From positions 1 through 64,000 of the forward strand of contig NZ_CP061800.1 in assembly GCF_017377395.1 (NCBI RefSeq): a stretch of DNA of 64,000 nt, written 5' to 3'. Below, one piece after another: positions 46,283 through 54,262 of this stretch. Numbering within the stretch: the first letter of the stretch is position 1; each line of letters starts with the position of its first letter. Position numbers and translations under genes: made by a program. The notes under the pieces were generated by a model. It did not search any database and was not told the origin of the DNA. It was given only the letters and a program-made list of their open reading frames with translations. The DNA is from Desulfonema magnum. Its GTDB lineage: Bacteria; Desulfobacterota; Desulfobacteria; Desulfobacterales; 4be13.

Positions 46283-47653
46283 ATGTATCATAAAAAATAT
46301 CAAATCCATTTTGTTGGAATTGGCGGTATCGGAATGAGCGGTATAGCTGAACTGCTTCTGAATCTTGGTTATAAAGTATCAGGGTCTGACGTCAGAATGT
46401 CAGATATCACCGACCATCTGAAATATCTCGGAGGTGTTATCTTTGAGGGACATTCTGAAGAGCAGATAGAAGGGGCCGATGTGGTTGTCACATCATCCGC
46501 AGTTGATTCTGAAAACCCCGAAGTTATCGCAGCTACCCGGGCTTCTGTTCCTGTCATACCGAGAGCGGAGATGCTTGCGGAGCTGATGCGTCTGAAATAC
46601 AGCATCGCCATAGCCGGGGCACATGGTAAAACATCCACCACATCCATCATTGCTTCTGTTTTGGGAACAGGCGGTTTTGATCCCACAGTGGTCATCGGCG
46701 GAAAACTCAAAAGCATCGGCACCAATGCATTACTTGGGCAAGGTGAGTTTATCGTGGCTGAGGCAGATGAGAGTGACGGCTCTTTTCTGAAAATGTCTCC
46801 GACAATTGCCGTGATAACCAATATTGACAGAGAACATCTGGATTTCTATAATGGCATTGACGATATAAAGGACGCTTTCCTGACTTTCACAGACAGAATA
46901 CCTTTTTACGGTCTTGCGGTACTCTGTCTGGACAATGAACCCATACAGGATATTATTCCGAAAATAAAAAAACGATTTACCACTTATGGAATGAGTTCTC
47001 AGGCTGATTTGAGGGCCAAAAATGTCGTATTTGAGGGGCTGAGAAGTACATTCGATGTCTATCATTTCGGAGAAGCTCTCGGGGAAATCAATTTGAATCT
47101 GCCGGGAATACACAATGTCCTCAACTCCCTGTCAAGTATTGCTGTGGGAATTGAACTTGGTATTCCTTTTGATGTGATCAAATCTGCTTTGGAAACCATT
47201 GAAGGGGTTCAGCGCAGATTGGAAATTAAAGGAGAGGTGAGCAGGATTACTGTTGTGGATGATTACGGACATCATCCCACGGAAATCAAAACCACTTTGC
47301 AGGCCGCCAGAGACAGTTGGCCTGACAGACGCATCGTTGTGGTGTTTCAGCCACATCGTTATACCAGAACCAGGGCCTTGTTTGATGAGTTTACCCGGGC
47401 ATTTTATCAGTCTGATATGCTTGTGGCGCTTCCCATCTATGCGGCCGGAGAAAAAAAGACAAACGGCCCGGACGGATATGCCTTGTATGAAGGCATCAGG
47501 TCTCACGGACATAAACAGGTTGTATTCAGGGAAGATTTTGAGACCTGCCTGGACTATTTGAAGGAAATACTGAAAGCAGGGGATGTTGTGCTTACGCTGG
47601 GAGCAGGTGATGTATGGAAAGTGGGAGAAGAGCTGTTAAAAGGCTTCTATTGA
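46283..47653 (+). CDS. murC: UDP-N-acetylmuramate--L-alanine ligase
   Basis: 456 residues. Opens with [16 protein letters not shown], has S-S-A-V near residue 70, ATP loop [11 protein letters not shown] near residue 112, [19 protein letters not shown], and a C-terminal [10 protein letters not shown] and FQPHRYTRT. The H-R-Y-T-R and DESDGSF motifs separate it from Mpl. It adds L-Ala to UDP-MurNAc in the cytoplasm. It is the last gene of the uninterrupted first part of the dcw cluster; murB would normally follow closely but lies 4.6 kb downstream. Confidence 0.96.
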   Translation: MYHKKYQIHFVGIGGIGMSGIAELLLNLGYKVSGSDVRMSDITDHLKYLGGVIFEGHSEEQIEGADVVVTSSAVDSENPEVIAATRASVPVIPRAEMLAELMRLKYSIAIAGAHGKTSTTSIIASVLGTGGFDPTVVIGGKLKSIGTNALLGQGEFIVAEADESDGSFLKMSPTIAVITNIDREHLDFYNGIDDIKDAFLTFTDRIPFYGLAVLCLDNEPIQDIIPKIKKRFTTYGMSSQADLRAKNVVFEGLRSTFDVYHFGEALGEINLNLPGIHNVLNSLSSIAVGIELGIPFDVIKSALETIEGVQRRLEIKGEVSRITVVDDYGHHPTEIKTTLQAARDSWPDRRIVVVFQPHRYTRTRALFDEFTRAFYQSDMLVALPIYAAGEKKTNGPDGYALYEGIRSHGHKQVVFREDFETCLDYLKEILKAGDVVLTLGAGDVWKVGEELLKGFY

Positions 47654-48024
47654 AAAAGAATAAGAACGAGCAAAGCCCTTGTTCTCATGTCCCGTAAGGA
47701 CATCCGAGAATAGCCCGGCAATTTATTGCCGGGGGCTTTGATATTCCCCTGTCCTGTTCAGTCCGGAAGGAACGGCTGAGCCGGATGTATTCTCACACGC
47801 TCCCCCCTCAGCAATGAATCGAACCTTCCGGCAATGAACTGCCGGGCTATTTTTTCCGCTGCGGAATATCGCAAAGACCAGCTTCCTATTTTTCCTAAAA
47901 CAACAGACAGGTATAATTTCATCAGTTGCTCGTTTTTCAGAGTATCTCAAGCTGTTAGAAAATAAAATAGGGAAAGGTTCATTTGAAAAGAAAAAAATAA
48001 GAAGTGTTATGCAGGAATGTTTGA
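47654..48024. other. Left border of the accessory island, with a 143-bp inverted-repeat element
   Basis: No gene. 47709-47851 is bounded by AATAGCCCGGCAATTTATTG + CCGG and its near complement (22 of 24 bases). A clear target duplication was not found. The remaining ~170 bp lead to the Rpn-like gene, whose ATG has AGGA nine bases upstream. Confidence 0.75.
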
Positions 48025-49080
48025 ATGAAAACTGAAAAAAAGAAAAAAAATGACGATGATTACGACAGCCCGTGGAAAGACATTCTGGGCATATATTTTG
48101 AGGAGTTCATGCGGTTTTTCTTTCCGTGGGTTGCGGACAAGATAGACTGGTCAAGGGGCTACACGCTTCTGGACAAGGAACTGAAACAGATCACCCGTGA
48201 GGCCGAAAGGGGAAAACGTCTGGCGGACAGACTTGTGCAGGTCTGGAAAAAGGACGGCGGGGAGGCGTGGGTGCTGGCCCATCCGGAGATTCAGGCGGGC
48301 AGGGAGAAGGATTTTCCGCACAGGGTCTGGGTTTACTATTACCGGATTCACGATCTGTACAACCGCCCGGTGCTGAGTCTCGCCGTGCTTGCGGACAGAA
48401 ACCCGAAATGGCGTCCCTCCGAATATTCGCTGGATCTGTGGGGATGCAGGAACGAGTTTCATTTTCCCGTGGTCAAGATTCTGGATTACAAAAAGCAGTG
48501 GGAGGAGCTCGAAAAATCGGACAGCCCCTTTGCCGTGGTCGTCATGGCGCATCTGAAGACGCAGGAAACCGCAAAGGACAAGGAGAGCCGGCGACGATGG
48601 AAGCTCGAGCTGACAAAGAGTCTTTACAGACAGGGCTTTGAGAAGCAGGACATTATCAATCTCTACCGTTTTATTGACTGGCTCATGGCGCTTCCGAAGG
48701 AACTGGAAAAAACCTATCATGAGGAACTCGTAAAGTTTGAGGAGGAACGGAAAATGCAGTATGTCACAACGGCCGAGCGCATCGGCATTCAAAAAGGGGA
48801 AAAAATCGGCATTCAAAAAGGGGAAAAAATCGGCATTCAAAAAGGGGAAAAAATCGGCATTCAAAAAGGGGAAAAAATTGGCATTCAAAAAGGGGAAAAA
48901 ATCGGCATTCAAAAGGGGATTAAGAAGGGAAGAAAGGAGGGTGTCCTGATCGGTGAGATTCTGACGCTGCAACGAATCCTGAAGCAGCCCGTTTATTCAA
49001 AGGCGGAGCTTGAAAAAAAGACCCTGAAAGAACTGAAAAGTATCCTTGCCGAAACTGAGGCACGACTGCCTTCTTCATAG
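48025..49080 (+). CDS. Rpn-like PD-(D/E)XK protein with repeated C-terminal module
   Basis: 351 residues. Residues 1-240 resemble the Rpn/PDDEXK transposase-like (COG5464-related) family: D-S-P-W-K-D-I-L near 14, a catalytic-type Asp68 in R-L-A-D-R-L-V-Q-V-W, E88-x-Q90 in A-W-V-L-A-H-P-E-I-Q, V-Y-Y-Y-R-I-H-D-L-Y, and the C-terminal I-D-W-L-M-A-L-P region. Residues 244-351 are a separate module: MQYVTTAERIGI, six copies of I-G-I-Q-K-G-E-K or close, then E-I-L-T-L-Q-R-I-L and K-T-L-K-E-L-K-S-I-L. Known Rpn proteins are nucleases with anti-phage roles whose internal C-terminal product is an antitoxin. Here GAGGAGG at 48739 plus ATG 48754 form an ideal internal start. Activity and antitoxin role are inference. 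Confidence 0.85.
   Translation: MKTEKKKKNDDDYDSPWKDILGIYFEEFMRFFFPWVADKIDWSRGYTLLDKELKQITREAERGKRLADRLVQVWKKDGGEAWVLAHPEIQAGREKDFPHRVWVYYYRIHDLYNRPVLSLAVLADRNPKWRPSEYSLDLWGCRNEFHFPVVKILDYKKQWEELEKSDSPFAVVVMAHLKTQETAKDKESRRRWKLELTKSLYRQGFEKQDIINLYRFIDWLMALPKELEKTYHEELVKFEEERKMQYVTTAERIGIQKGEKIGIQKGEKIGIQKGEKIGIQKGEKIGIQKGEKIGIQKGIKKGRKEGVLIGEILTLQRILKQPVYSKAELEKKTLKELKSILAETEARLPSS
48754..49080 (+). CDS. Probable internal in-frame product: C-terminal module of the Rpn-like protein
   Basis: A 108-residue protein translated from ATG 48754 in the same frame as the long gene. GAGGAGG (48739-48745) lies eight bases before it, which is ideal spacing, although the same bases also encode E-E-E-R-K-M of the long protein. 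The two downstream small genes begin with the same residues (M-x-Y-V-T-T-A-E-R-I-G) after the same GGAGGAAC-plus-six-bases-ATG arrangement, which supports this as a real start. By analogy with RpnS proteins it may bind and restrain the long form. Confidence 0.65.
   Translation: MQYVTTAERIGIQKGEKIGIQKGEKIGIQKGEKIGIQKGEKIGIQKGEKIGIQKGIKKGRKEGVLIGEILTLQRILKQPVYSKAELEKKTLKELKSILAETEARLPSS
48780..48920 (+). repeat. 24-bp coding tandem repeat (IGIQKGEK)
   Basis: Six units of the 24-bp ATCGGCATTCAAAAAGGGGA-AAAA encode Ile-Gly-Ile-Gln-Lys-Gly-Glu-Lys; units are identical but for one or two bases. Copies with Glu in place of Gln occur in the next gene, and a Phe-type variant in the third. Confidence 0.93.
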
Positions 49081-49094
49081 GGGAGGAACGAAAA

Positions 49095-49325
49095 ATGCAG
49101 TATGTCACAACAGCCGAGCGCATCGGCATTGAAAAAGGGGAAAAAATCGGCATTGAAAAGGGCGTTAAAAAAGGCAGAAAGGAAGGTATCCTGATTGGTG
49201 AAATTCTGACGCTACAGCGAATCCTGAAGCAGCCCGTTTATTCAAAGGCGGAGCTTGAAAAAAAGACCCTGAAGGAACTGAAAACTATTCTTGCTGAAAC
49301 TGAGTCCCGCCTGTTTTTTTCATAA
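49095..49325 (+). CDS. Free-standing Rpn C-terminal module, copy 2
   Basis: 76 residues, nearly the same as the C-terminal module of the preceding gene but with only two I-G-I-E-K-G repeats: MQYVTTAERIGIEKGEKIGI, K-K-G-R-K-E-G-I-L-I-G-E-I, T-L-Q-R-I-L-K-Q-P, and K-T-L-K-E-L-K-T-I-L-A-E-T-E-S. GGGAGG lies eight bases before ATG 49095, directly after the stop of the long gene. It has no nuclease region. Likely a tandem duplication of the 3' part of the long gene that kept the internal start; it may act as a separate regulator or antitoxin (inference). Confidence 0.82.
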   Translation: MQYVTTAERIGIEKGEKIGIEKGVKKGRKEGILIGEILTLQRILKQPVYSKAELEKKTLKELKTILAETESRLFFS

Positions 49326-49339
49326 AGGAGGAACTGACT

Positions 49340-49582
49340 ATGCGGTATGTCACCACTGCCGAGCGCATCGGCTTTGAGAAAGGGTTCAAAAAAGGATTTA
49401 GGGAAGGGTTCAAAAAAGGATTTAGGGAAAGTTTCGAGAAACAAATCCTGATCGGTGAAACCCTGATGGCGCAACGTTTCCTTGAGCAGCCTGTCTGTTC
49501 GCAGGCGGAACTTGAAACAAAGAGCCTGAAGGAACTCAAAAGTATTCTTGCCGAAACTGAGGCACGGCTGCCTTCTTCGTAG
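49340..49582 (+). CDS. Free-standing Rpn C-terminal module, copy 3 (diverged)
   Basis: 80 residues: MRYVTTAERIGFEKGFKKGF, then K-K-G-F-R-E-G-F repeats, I-L-I-G-E-T-L-M-A-Q-R-F-L-E-Q-P, and S-L-K-E-L-K-S-I-L-A-E-T-E-A-R-L-P-S-S. Here the repeat is rebuilt with Phe in place of Ile, so this copy is older or under different selection, while the ends remain alike. AAGGAGG is eight bases before the ATG. Spacing to copy 2 is 14 bp. The three modules could form mixed oligomers through the helical repeat region (inference). Confidence 0.82.
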   Translation: MRYVTTAERIGFEKGFKKGFREGFKKGFRESFEKQILIGETLMAQRFLEQPVCSQAELETKSLKELKSILAETEARLPSS

Positions 49583-49636
49583 GGACATGAAAATGCCTCC
49601 GGATCGCTAAAATACTAATAGCAAAGGAGAGAGCAA

Positions 49637-49864
49637 ATGATTCAATCTCATGCAACGATCAGCATTGAGGAACTGGTTAATGTTTTGGAACCGCTTATCC
49701 GGCGTGTTGTCAGGGAGGAACTGGCAGAAGCGATAGAAAAAAAGCCGGATATTTTTTATATTGAACCGGATACGCCGCTTTATGAGGATATGTTGGAAAT
49801 CCGTGAAAGGAAAAGAGAAAATGATATAGAACTGTATTCACACAAAGAGGTCTGGAATGAGTAA
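49637..49864 (+). CDS. Putative antitoxin of a type II toxin-antitoxin pair
   Basis: 75 residues, acidic and mainly helical: I-S-I-E-E-L-V-N-V-L-E-P-L-I-R-R-V-V-R-E-E-L-A at the N-terminus, then a flexible tail with I-E-P-D-T-P-L-Y-E-D-M-L-E-I. AAAGGAGAG precedes the ATG. Its last codons overlap the next gene by 8 bp, the usual antitoxin-first arrangement. No clear named DNA-binding fold could be recognised. Assignment depends on the toxin-like neighbour and the acidic tail. Confidence 0.75.
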   Translation: MIQSHATISIEELVNVLEPLIRRVVREELAEAIEKKPDIFYIEPDTPLYEDMLEIRERKRENDIELYSHKEVWNE

Positions 49865-50186
49865 TTATGAGGCAGTGTATGAAAAACGGTTTGTTCGTAA
49901 CTTACGTCGTTATTCATCCCTGCGTCAGAAGATCAAACGCCGGGTTGAACGAATATTATCTGATCCTTATATGAATACTGAACCCCTTGCTGATGCCAGT
50001 GGAAATTTGAATTTGCTTGGTTGCCGCAGTGCCTGTGCTGACCGAAATTTTCGCATTATATTTGTAATTTGTGAGGAATGTCGGGATATCCCCGAATGCG
50101 AATTTTGTTTTTGTGAAGATATGCCTGACAACACAATTGTTTTTCTTACAGTCGGCCCCCACGATAAGGCTTATGCAATGAAATGA
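49857..50186 (+). CDS. RelE/ParE-superfamily toxin
   Basis: 109 residues with the RelE/ParE-like pattern: Y-E-K-R-F-V-R-N-L-R-R-Y, K-R-R-V-E-R-I-L-S-D-P-Y, L-A-D-A-S-G-N-L-N-L-L-G-C-R-S-A-C-A-D-R-N-F-R-I-I-F-V-I, and a final strand V-F-L-T-V-G-P-H-D-K-A-Y. The basic residues and terminal His/Tyr fit an mRNA interferase of RelE type. A Cys-rich insert (C-E-E-C-R-D, C-E-F-C-F-C) between the last strands is unusual and might bind metal. It begins inside the antitoxin gene. Target is not determined. Confidence 0.85.
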   Translation: MSNYEAVYEKRFVRNLRRYSSLRQKIKRRVERILSDPYMNTEPLADASGNLNLLGCRSACADRNFRIIFVICEECRDIPECEFCFCEDMPDNTIVFLTVGPHDKAYAMK

Positions 50187-50242
50187 TAAAGTTAGGAGTG
50201 GGTTTAAATTAATAAATCAGAGTGTTGCTCAAAATAAATTTT

Positions 50243-50330
50243 GAACCACGGATTAAACGGATGACACTGATTCCACAGATGAATCCGAATAATCCGTGAA
50301 ATCCTCATAATCCGGGAAAATCCGTGGTTC
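50243..50330. repeat. Inverted repeat GAACCACGGATT ... AATCCGTGGTTC
   Basis: An 88-bp element with 12-bp inverted ends and internal short AATCCG/CGGATT repeats, of a type often dispersed in bacterial genomes. It lies just before the fibre-like gene. Confidence 0.7.
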
Positions 50331-50368
50331 AGAGCATGATAAAACTTTTTAAAAAAGGAGCATAAAGC

Positions 50369-51731
50369 ATGAAAAAGGCAATTGTCCTTACAATTATTGT
50401 TTTGTTTTCTTTGCTGAATGTCGGAACTTTGTTGGCTGCCGAGTGGTCGGATGGGTCAGATGGGGCGATTTATTATAATGGCGGCAATGTTGGCATCGGT
50501 CTTAATACTCCGGAATACCGACTGAGCGTTTTGGACAAGCTTTTTATTTTAGGCAATCATCCTGAATTAATAATAGCAGGAACTGATCGCAAAATGGAGT
50601 GGAGGCTTTATAGCCGAGGTCCCTATTTTAAGATTTACGCATATGATCCGATTAATGAAACCGGCACTCCGAACAACCCGGCCATAATAGCGGTGCCATC
50701 CGGTGAAATAGGCATCGGCACAGGGCTGGCAGCCCTTACCGAAAAACTCGAAGTAAATGGCACAGTAAAAGCCACCGCCTTTTTCGGTCAAAGCCACCTA
50801 TTTTGAAGGCGACGGCTCGAAACTGACCAATCTTCCCGGCACCAGCGTGTGGACGCAAAGCGGGAGTACGATATCTTACTCTGGATCGGTCAGTGCAGGG
50901 GGAGATATTAATACAAACGGCGGCTATAACATTGGTTCTTCGAGAGTATTATCAAGCTTTGGTTCGAGTACAAATATCTTTCTCGGAAGAAATGCTGGCA
51001 ACACAGATATTACCGGAGATAAAAATGCATTTATCGGAGATAGTGTTGGTGACAGCAACTCATCGGGTCACAATAACACTTTTATGGGATACATTGCCGG
51101 AGAATGTAATACCACTGGTTATGAGAATACTTTTATCGGAAGCTATGCTGGTTGGAAAAACAAAACAGGTGATGATAATACGTTTGTAGGTTCGGGGGCC
51201 GGAGAAAATTCTAACGGGGATGAAAATACTTACATAGGCATGTACGCTGGAAATGATAATTCAACAGGTTCGGGTAACGTATTTTTAGGTTATCGTGCTG
51301 GTGAAAACGAAGCTGGTTCAAACAAACTTTATATTGCCAATGGCGACGACCCGCTCATTTACGGAGAATTTGACAACAAACTGGTCGCAGTCAACGGAAC
51401 CCTCAAAACCCAGGAAGTCATCGTGGAAAATGACACCTGGCCTGATTACGTTTTCAAAGACGACTACCGCCCCATGCCTCTCGATGAACTGGAACGGAAC
51501 ATAAAAAAGAACGGTCATCTGCCTAATATTCCGTCAGCCGAGGAAGTGGAAAAAAACGGAGTCAGCATCGGGAAAATGCAGACAAAGCTTTTGCAGAAGA
51601 TTGAAGAACTGACGCTGCATGTCATTGAACAGAACAAAAGGCTTGATCAGCAAAGCAGGAAACTGGCGCAACTTCAAGATGAAAACGGAATGCTGAAAAA
51701 ACAGGTGGCGAGTCTGCAAAGCGATAAATAA
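50369..51731 (+). pseudogene. Secreted fibre-like protein, frameshifted once
   Basis: AAAAGGAGC precedes the ATG. A signal peptide (about 1-23) is followed by N-V-G-I-G-L-N-T-P and E-K-L-E-V-N-G-T-V-K-A-T. The frame then stops at 50806, but the next frame continues without a gap as V-K-A-T-Y-F-E-G-D-G-S-K-L-T-N-L, followed by repeats of N-T-F-I-G-S-Y-A-G type (about nine), a region D-Y-V-F-K-D-D-Y-R-P-M-P-L-D-E-L, and a terminal coiled coil to 51731. Removing one T from the T5 run at 50780-50784 restores one frame of about 453 codons. Related to the protein at 1-805. A trimeric fibre is inference from the repeat type. It may be a true mutation, a sequencing error, or slippage. Confidence 0.85.
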
Positions 51732-52285
51732 GTAAAATAACCGACTGCCTGACCCCATGGCTTCCGAGGAGTCTGGCATATTTTCTCGGAACTACGCAAA
51801 TTGCATTTAATAAGGATTTATTAACATTTACTCGTTTCCAGTCGCTACCTGGGAGACGAATAAATAAATACAGTTCATTATTTTTGCAAGGCTATCCAAA
51901 TATCATATCCTCGTGCTGCTTGCAAAGAGAACTTGTTGGCAAATTATCTTGCGGGGACAATTTTGAATCCATGCTATAAAAAAGGAAGATTGAAATAATG
52001 AGAAGTGTCATTATTTTCTGTACATCGGTGTTATGTTGCTGCTTGTAAGCCTCTTTTGATCTGAGGCCTCACAGGACTGAGAAACCTGCTTGAAAATATC
52101 GTACAATTATGTTGTATAAGGTAGTATATGACAAAGCCGATGCGGGTCACGCGTCGGCCAATAAATTTTTTATGAATGGTATAAATTTTTATGTAAAATA
52201 ATATCAAATAATTAACTAAAAAATATTTACATATGATGTTATCTGTGAATTATTTTATAATCCATTACAGTCCAACCTTCACATT
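51732..52285. other. Intergenic right border of the island, A/T-rich
   Basis: 554 bp with no gene or clear repeat; it is more A/T-rich than its neighbours, especially 52150-52260. It should hold the promoter for the second part of the dcw cluster (murB onward). Confidence 0.55.
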
Positions 52286-53245
52286 ATGATTGATTCTGAT
52301 TCAAAAAAATGGTTTAAAAGCATTTTTGGCAACGCTGTCAAATTTGATGAGCCAATGTCCGAACACACATCTTTTCGTGTCGGAGGGCCGGCAGATGTTT
52401 ATATTACGCCTGAAACCCCCGAAGAACTGGCAGAGACTATCAATGGTGTCCGGCAAAGAAAGCTTAACTATCTGGTCATCGGTGGCGGTACAAATCTTCT
52501 TGTATCAGACAGCGGCATTCGGGGCGTTGTCATTGTTCTGGGAAAATGCCTTAACAAAATTACCCATACAGCCACAGAAAAGGAGAACCTTGTAGCCCTG
52601 ACAGCGGGAGCCGGTGCCAAGTTGCATCGAATTTGCAGGTTTGCCATCACACAGGGGCTTCAAGGAATGAATTTTGCGCTGGGAATTCCGGGGACTGTGG
52701 GGGGTGCTGTGATGATGAACGCGGGTACAGCCTCAGGATCCGTGGAAGGCGTCATTGATTCTGTAAATGTTTTATTGCCTGAAGGCCGGACTCGGAAAAT
52801 TCAAAAAAAAGACTTGAATTTTGAGTACAGGAAGCTATCTTGGAACATGATAAACTGTGCAGAAAAAAAATCCGATTTTTTTAAACCCATTATACTTGAC
52901 GGGGAATTTCATCTGCGTCCTTCTGATCCCGTAAAACTGAAAAAAGAAGCTGAACACATGCTGAAAACCCGAAAAAAAACACAGCCGGCAAATCTTCCAA
53001 GCGCAGGATGTTTTTTTAAAAATCCCATGTCCGGGAAAACAGCAGGTGAATTAATTGATTTGGCCGGACTTAAAGGAAAAAAGATCGGCGGAGCAGAAGT
53101 CTCTCCCATACATGCGAACTTTATCATCAACAGCGACAGGGCTTCTGCCGCCGACATACTCGCATTGAAGTCGCTTATTCAGGAAACGGTATCAGAACTG
53201 TTTGATATTGATCTGGAAACAGAGGTTAAAATTATTGGAGAATAA
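52286..53245 (+). CDS. murB: UDP-N-acetylenolpyruvoylglucosamine reductase
   Basis: 319 residues. FAD-binding motifs F-R-V-G-G-P-A-D-V, V-I-G-G-G-T-N-L-L-V and I-P-G-T-V-G-G-A-V-M-M-N-A-G-T, plus S-A-G-C-F-F-K-N-P with the catalytic Ser, and a C-terminal G-G-A-E-V-S-P-I-H-A-N-F-I. It has the shorter type II layout without the extra type I insert. It makes UDP-MurNAc in the cytoplasm. ftsQ overlaps its 3' end. It is separated from murC by the accessory island, so it probably needs its own promoter. Confidence 0.95.
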   Translation: MIDSDSKKWFKSIFGNAVKFDEPMSEHTSFRVGGPADVYITPETPEELAETINGVRQRKLNYLVIGGGTNLLVSDSGIRGVVIVLGKCLNKITHTATEKENLVALTAGAGAKLHRICRFAITQGLQGMNFALGIPGTVGGAVMMNAGTASGSVEGVIDSVNVLLPEGRTRKIQKKDLNFEYRKLSWNMINCAEKKSDFFKPIILDGEFHLRPSDPVKLKKEAEHMLKTRKKTQPANLPSAGCFFKNPMSGKTAGELIDLAGLKGKKIGGAEVSPIHANFIINSDRASAADILALKSLIQETVSELFDIDLETEVKIIGE

Positions 53246-54212
53246 GCGCATAAGAAAAAATTATCATCGGAAGAAAAGCCCTTCAAAAAGAAGATGGCGT
53301 GAAGAGGTCGTGGTCATCCATAGCGGAAGTGTTGTACGACGAGGATATACAAGCCATCTGCCATTGGTTGTCCAGGAGCCTTCACAAAAGAATCCCCATG
53401 TAACAGAGTGGGTTACATTTTGTCTGAAAACCATCGCCTGCATCACTTTTGCAGGCGTGACAGGCCTCTTTCTGATTTTTTTATATGATTTTTTAACACA
53501 ATATGATTATTTCAAAGCAGATCATATTGTGATAAGAGGAATTCACAGACTTTCTGAAAAACAGGTCATGAAACAGGCGCAAATTGAGACAGGAATAAAC
53601 ATTCTTTCAGTAAATCTTTCAAAAGCAAGAAAGTGCCTGCTTGCGAACACATGGATTGCCGACACCGAAGTCAGAAGGGAACTGCCGTCGGAAATTCATA
53701 TTAAAATAACAGAGCATGAGCCCCTTGCCATCCTTGATCTTGGCCGTAAGTTCATCATCAATGTCTATGGGGAAATATTTAAAGAATGGGCAGAGTCTGA
53801 TCCGGGTGACTTTCCCATTGTCGAAGGACTCGGGTTTTCAGACATCAGCTCTCCGGGAAAACCTCGCGTCGCTGCCTTCGGGGCAGTAATGGATGTCCTA
53901 CAGCTCGGACAGCAGCCAGGAAGTATTATTCCCAACAGGGCAGTGGAAAGAATCAAGGCAGACAGGGAAATGGGTATCACCCTTTATGTGAGACCTGATG
54001 ACTGTAATTTTGGTAAAATCAGGACCATAAAGCTGGGATACAATAACTACCCGGGTAAATATGACAGACTTGAGCATCTGCTTTTTTATCTGGGAAAAAA
54101 ACAAAATTTTATAAATATTAATTCAATTGATCTGAATAACTTAAATCGCATTGTCGTTTCGGAATGCGAAATGCGAGATGAGAAATACGGAATACGGGCT
54201 TCGGGGCTCTGA
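53235..54212 (+). CDS. ftsQ: Cell division protein FtsQ
   Basis: About 325 residues from TTG 53235, which has GAGG nine bases upstream and overlaps murB by 11 bp; starts further upstream lack support. A basic cytoplasmic tail (K-R-I-R-K-N-Y-H-R-K-K) is followed by a membrane helix near residues 70-90, a POTRA domain (about 98-165; D-H-I-V-I-R-G-I-H-R-L-S and I-N-I-L-S-V-N-L) and the FtsQ beta domain (A-D-T/I-A-D-T-E-V-R-R-E-L-P, I-K-I-T-E-H-E-P-L-A). It links the divisome parts in the periplasm. Its last residues (S-E-C-E-M-R-D-E-K-Y-G-I-R) come from a degenerate heptamer array. Confidence 0.9.
   Translation: MENKRIRKNYHRKKSPSKRRWREEVVVIHSGSVVRRGYTSHLPLVVQEPSQKNPHVTEWVTFCLKTIACITFAGVTGLFLIFLYDFLTQYDYFKADHIVIRGIHRLSEKQVMKQAQIETGINILSVNLSKARKCLLANTWIADTEVRRELPSEIHIKITEHEPLAILDLGRKFIINVYGEIFKEWAESDPGDFPIVEGLGFSDISSPGKPRVAAFGAVMDVLQLGQQPGSIIPNRAVERIKADREMGITLYVRPDDCNFGKIRTIKLGYNNYPGKYDRLEHLLFYLGKKQNFININSIDLNNLNRIVVSECEMRDEKYGIRASGL
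54163..54205 (+). repeat. Degenerate (AAATGCG)n heptamer array in the 3' end of ftsQ
   Basis: GAATGCG, AAATGCG, AGATGAG, AAATACG, GAATACG, GGCTTCG: six successive 7-bp units, diverged but in register, encoding the FtsQ C-terminus. Confidence 0.75.
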
Positions 54213-54262
54213 TCCTGCTTTTTTCGTATTTCACATTCCCCATTTGGAATGAGGAGGTGGAA

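Noticed and set aside
48151-48972. 273-codon antisense frame opposite the Rpn-like gene
   Set aside because: Mirror of the 24-bp repeat and biased codons of the true gene; no start signal or domain.
53202-53234. ftsQ start upstream of 53235 within murB
   Set aside because: No ribosome site there; TTG 53235 has GAGG at suitable distance and gives a normal basic N-terminal tail.
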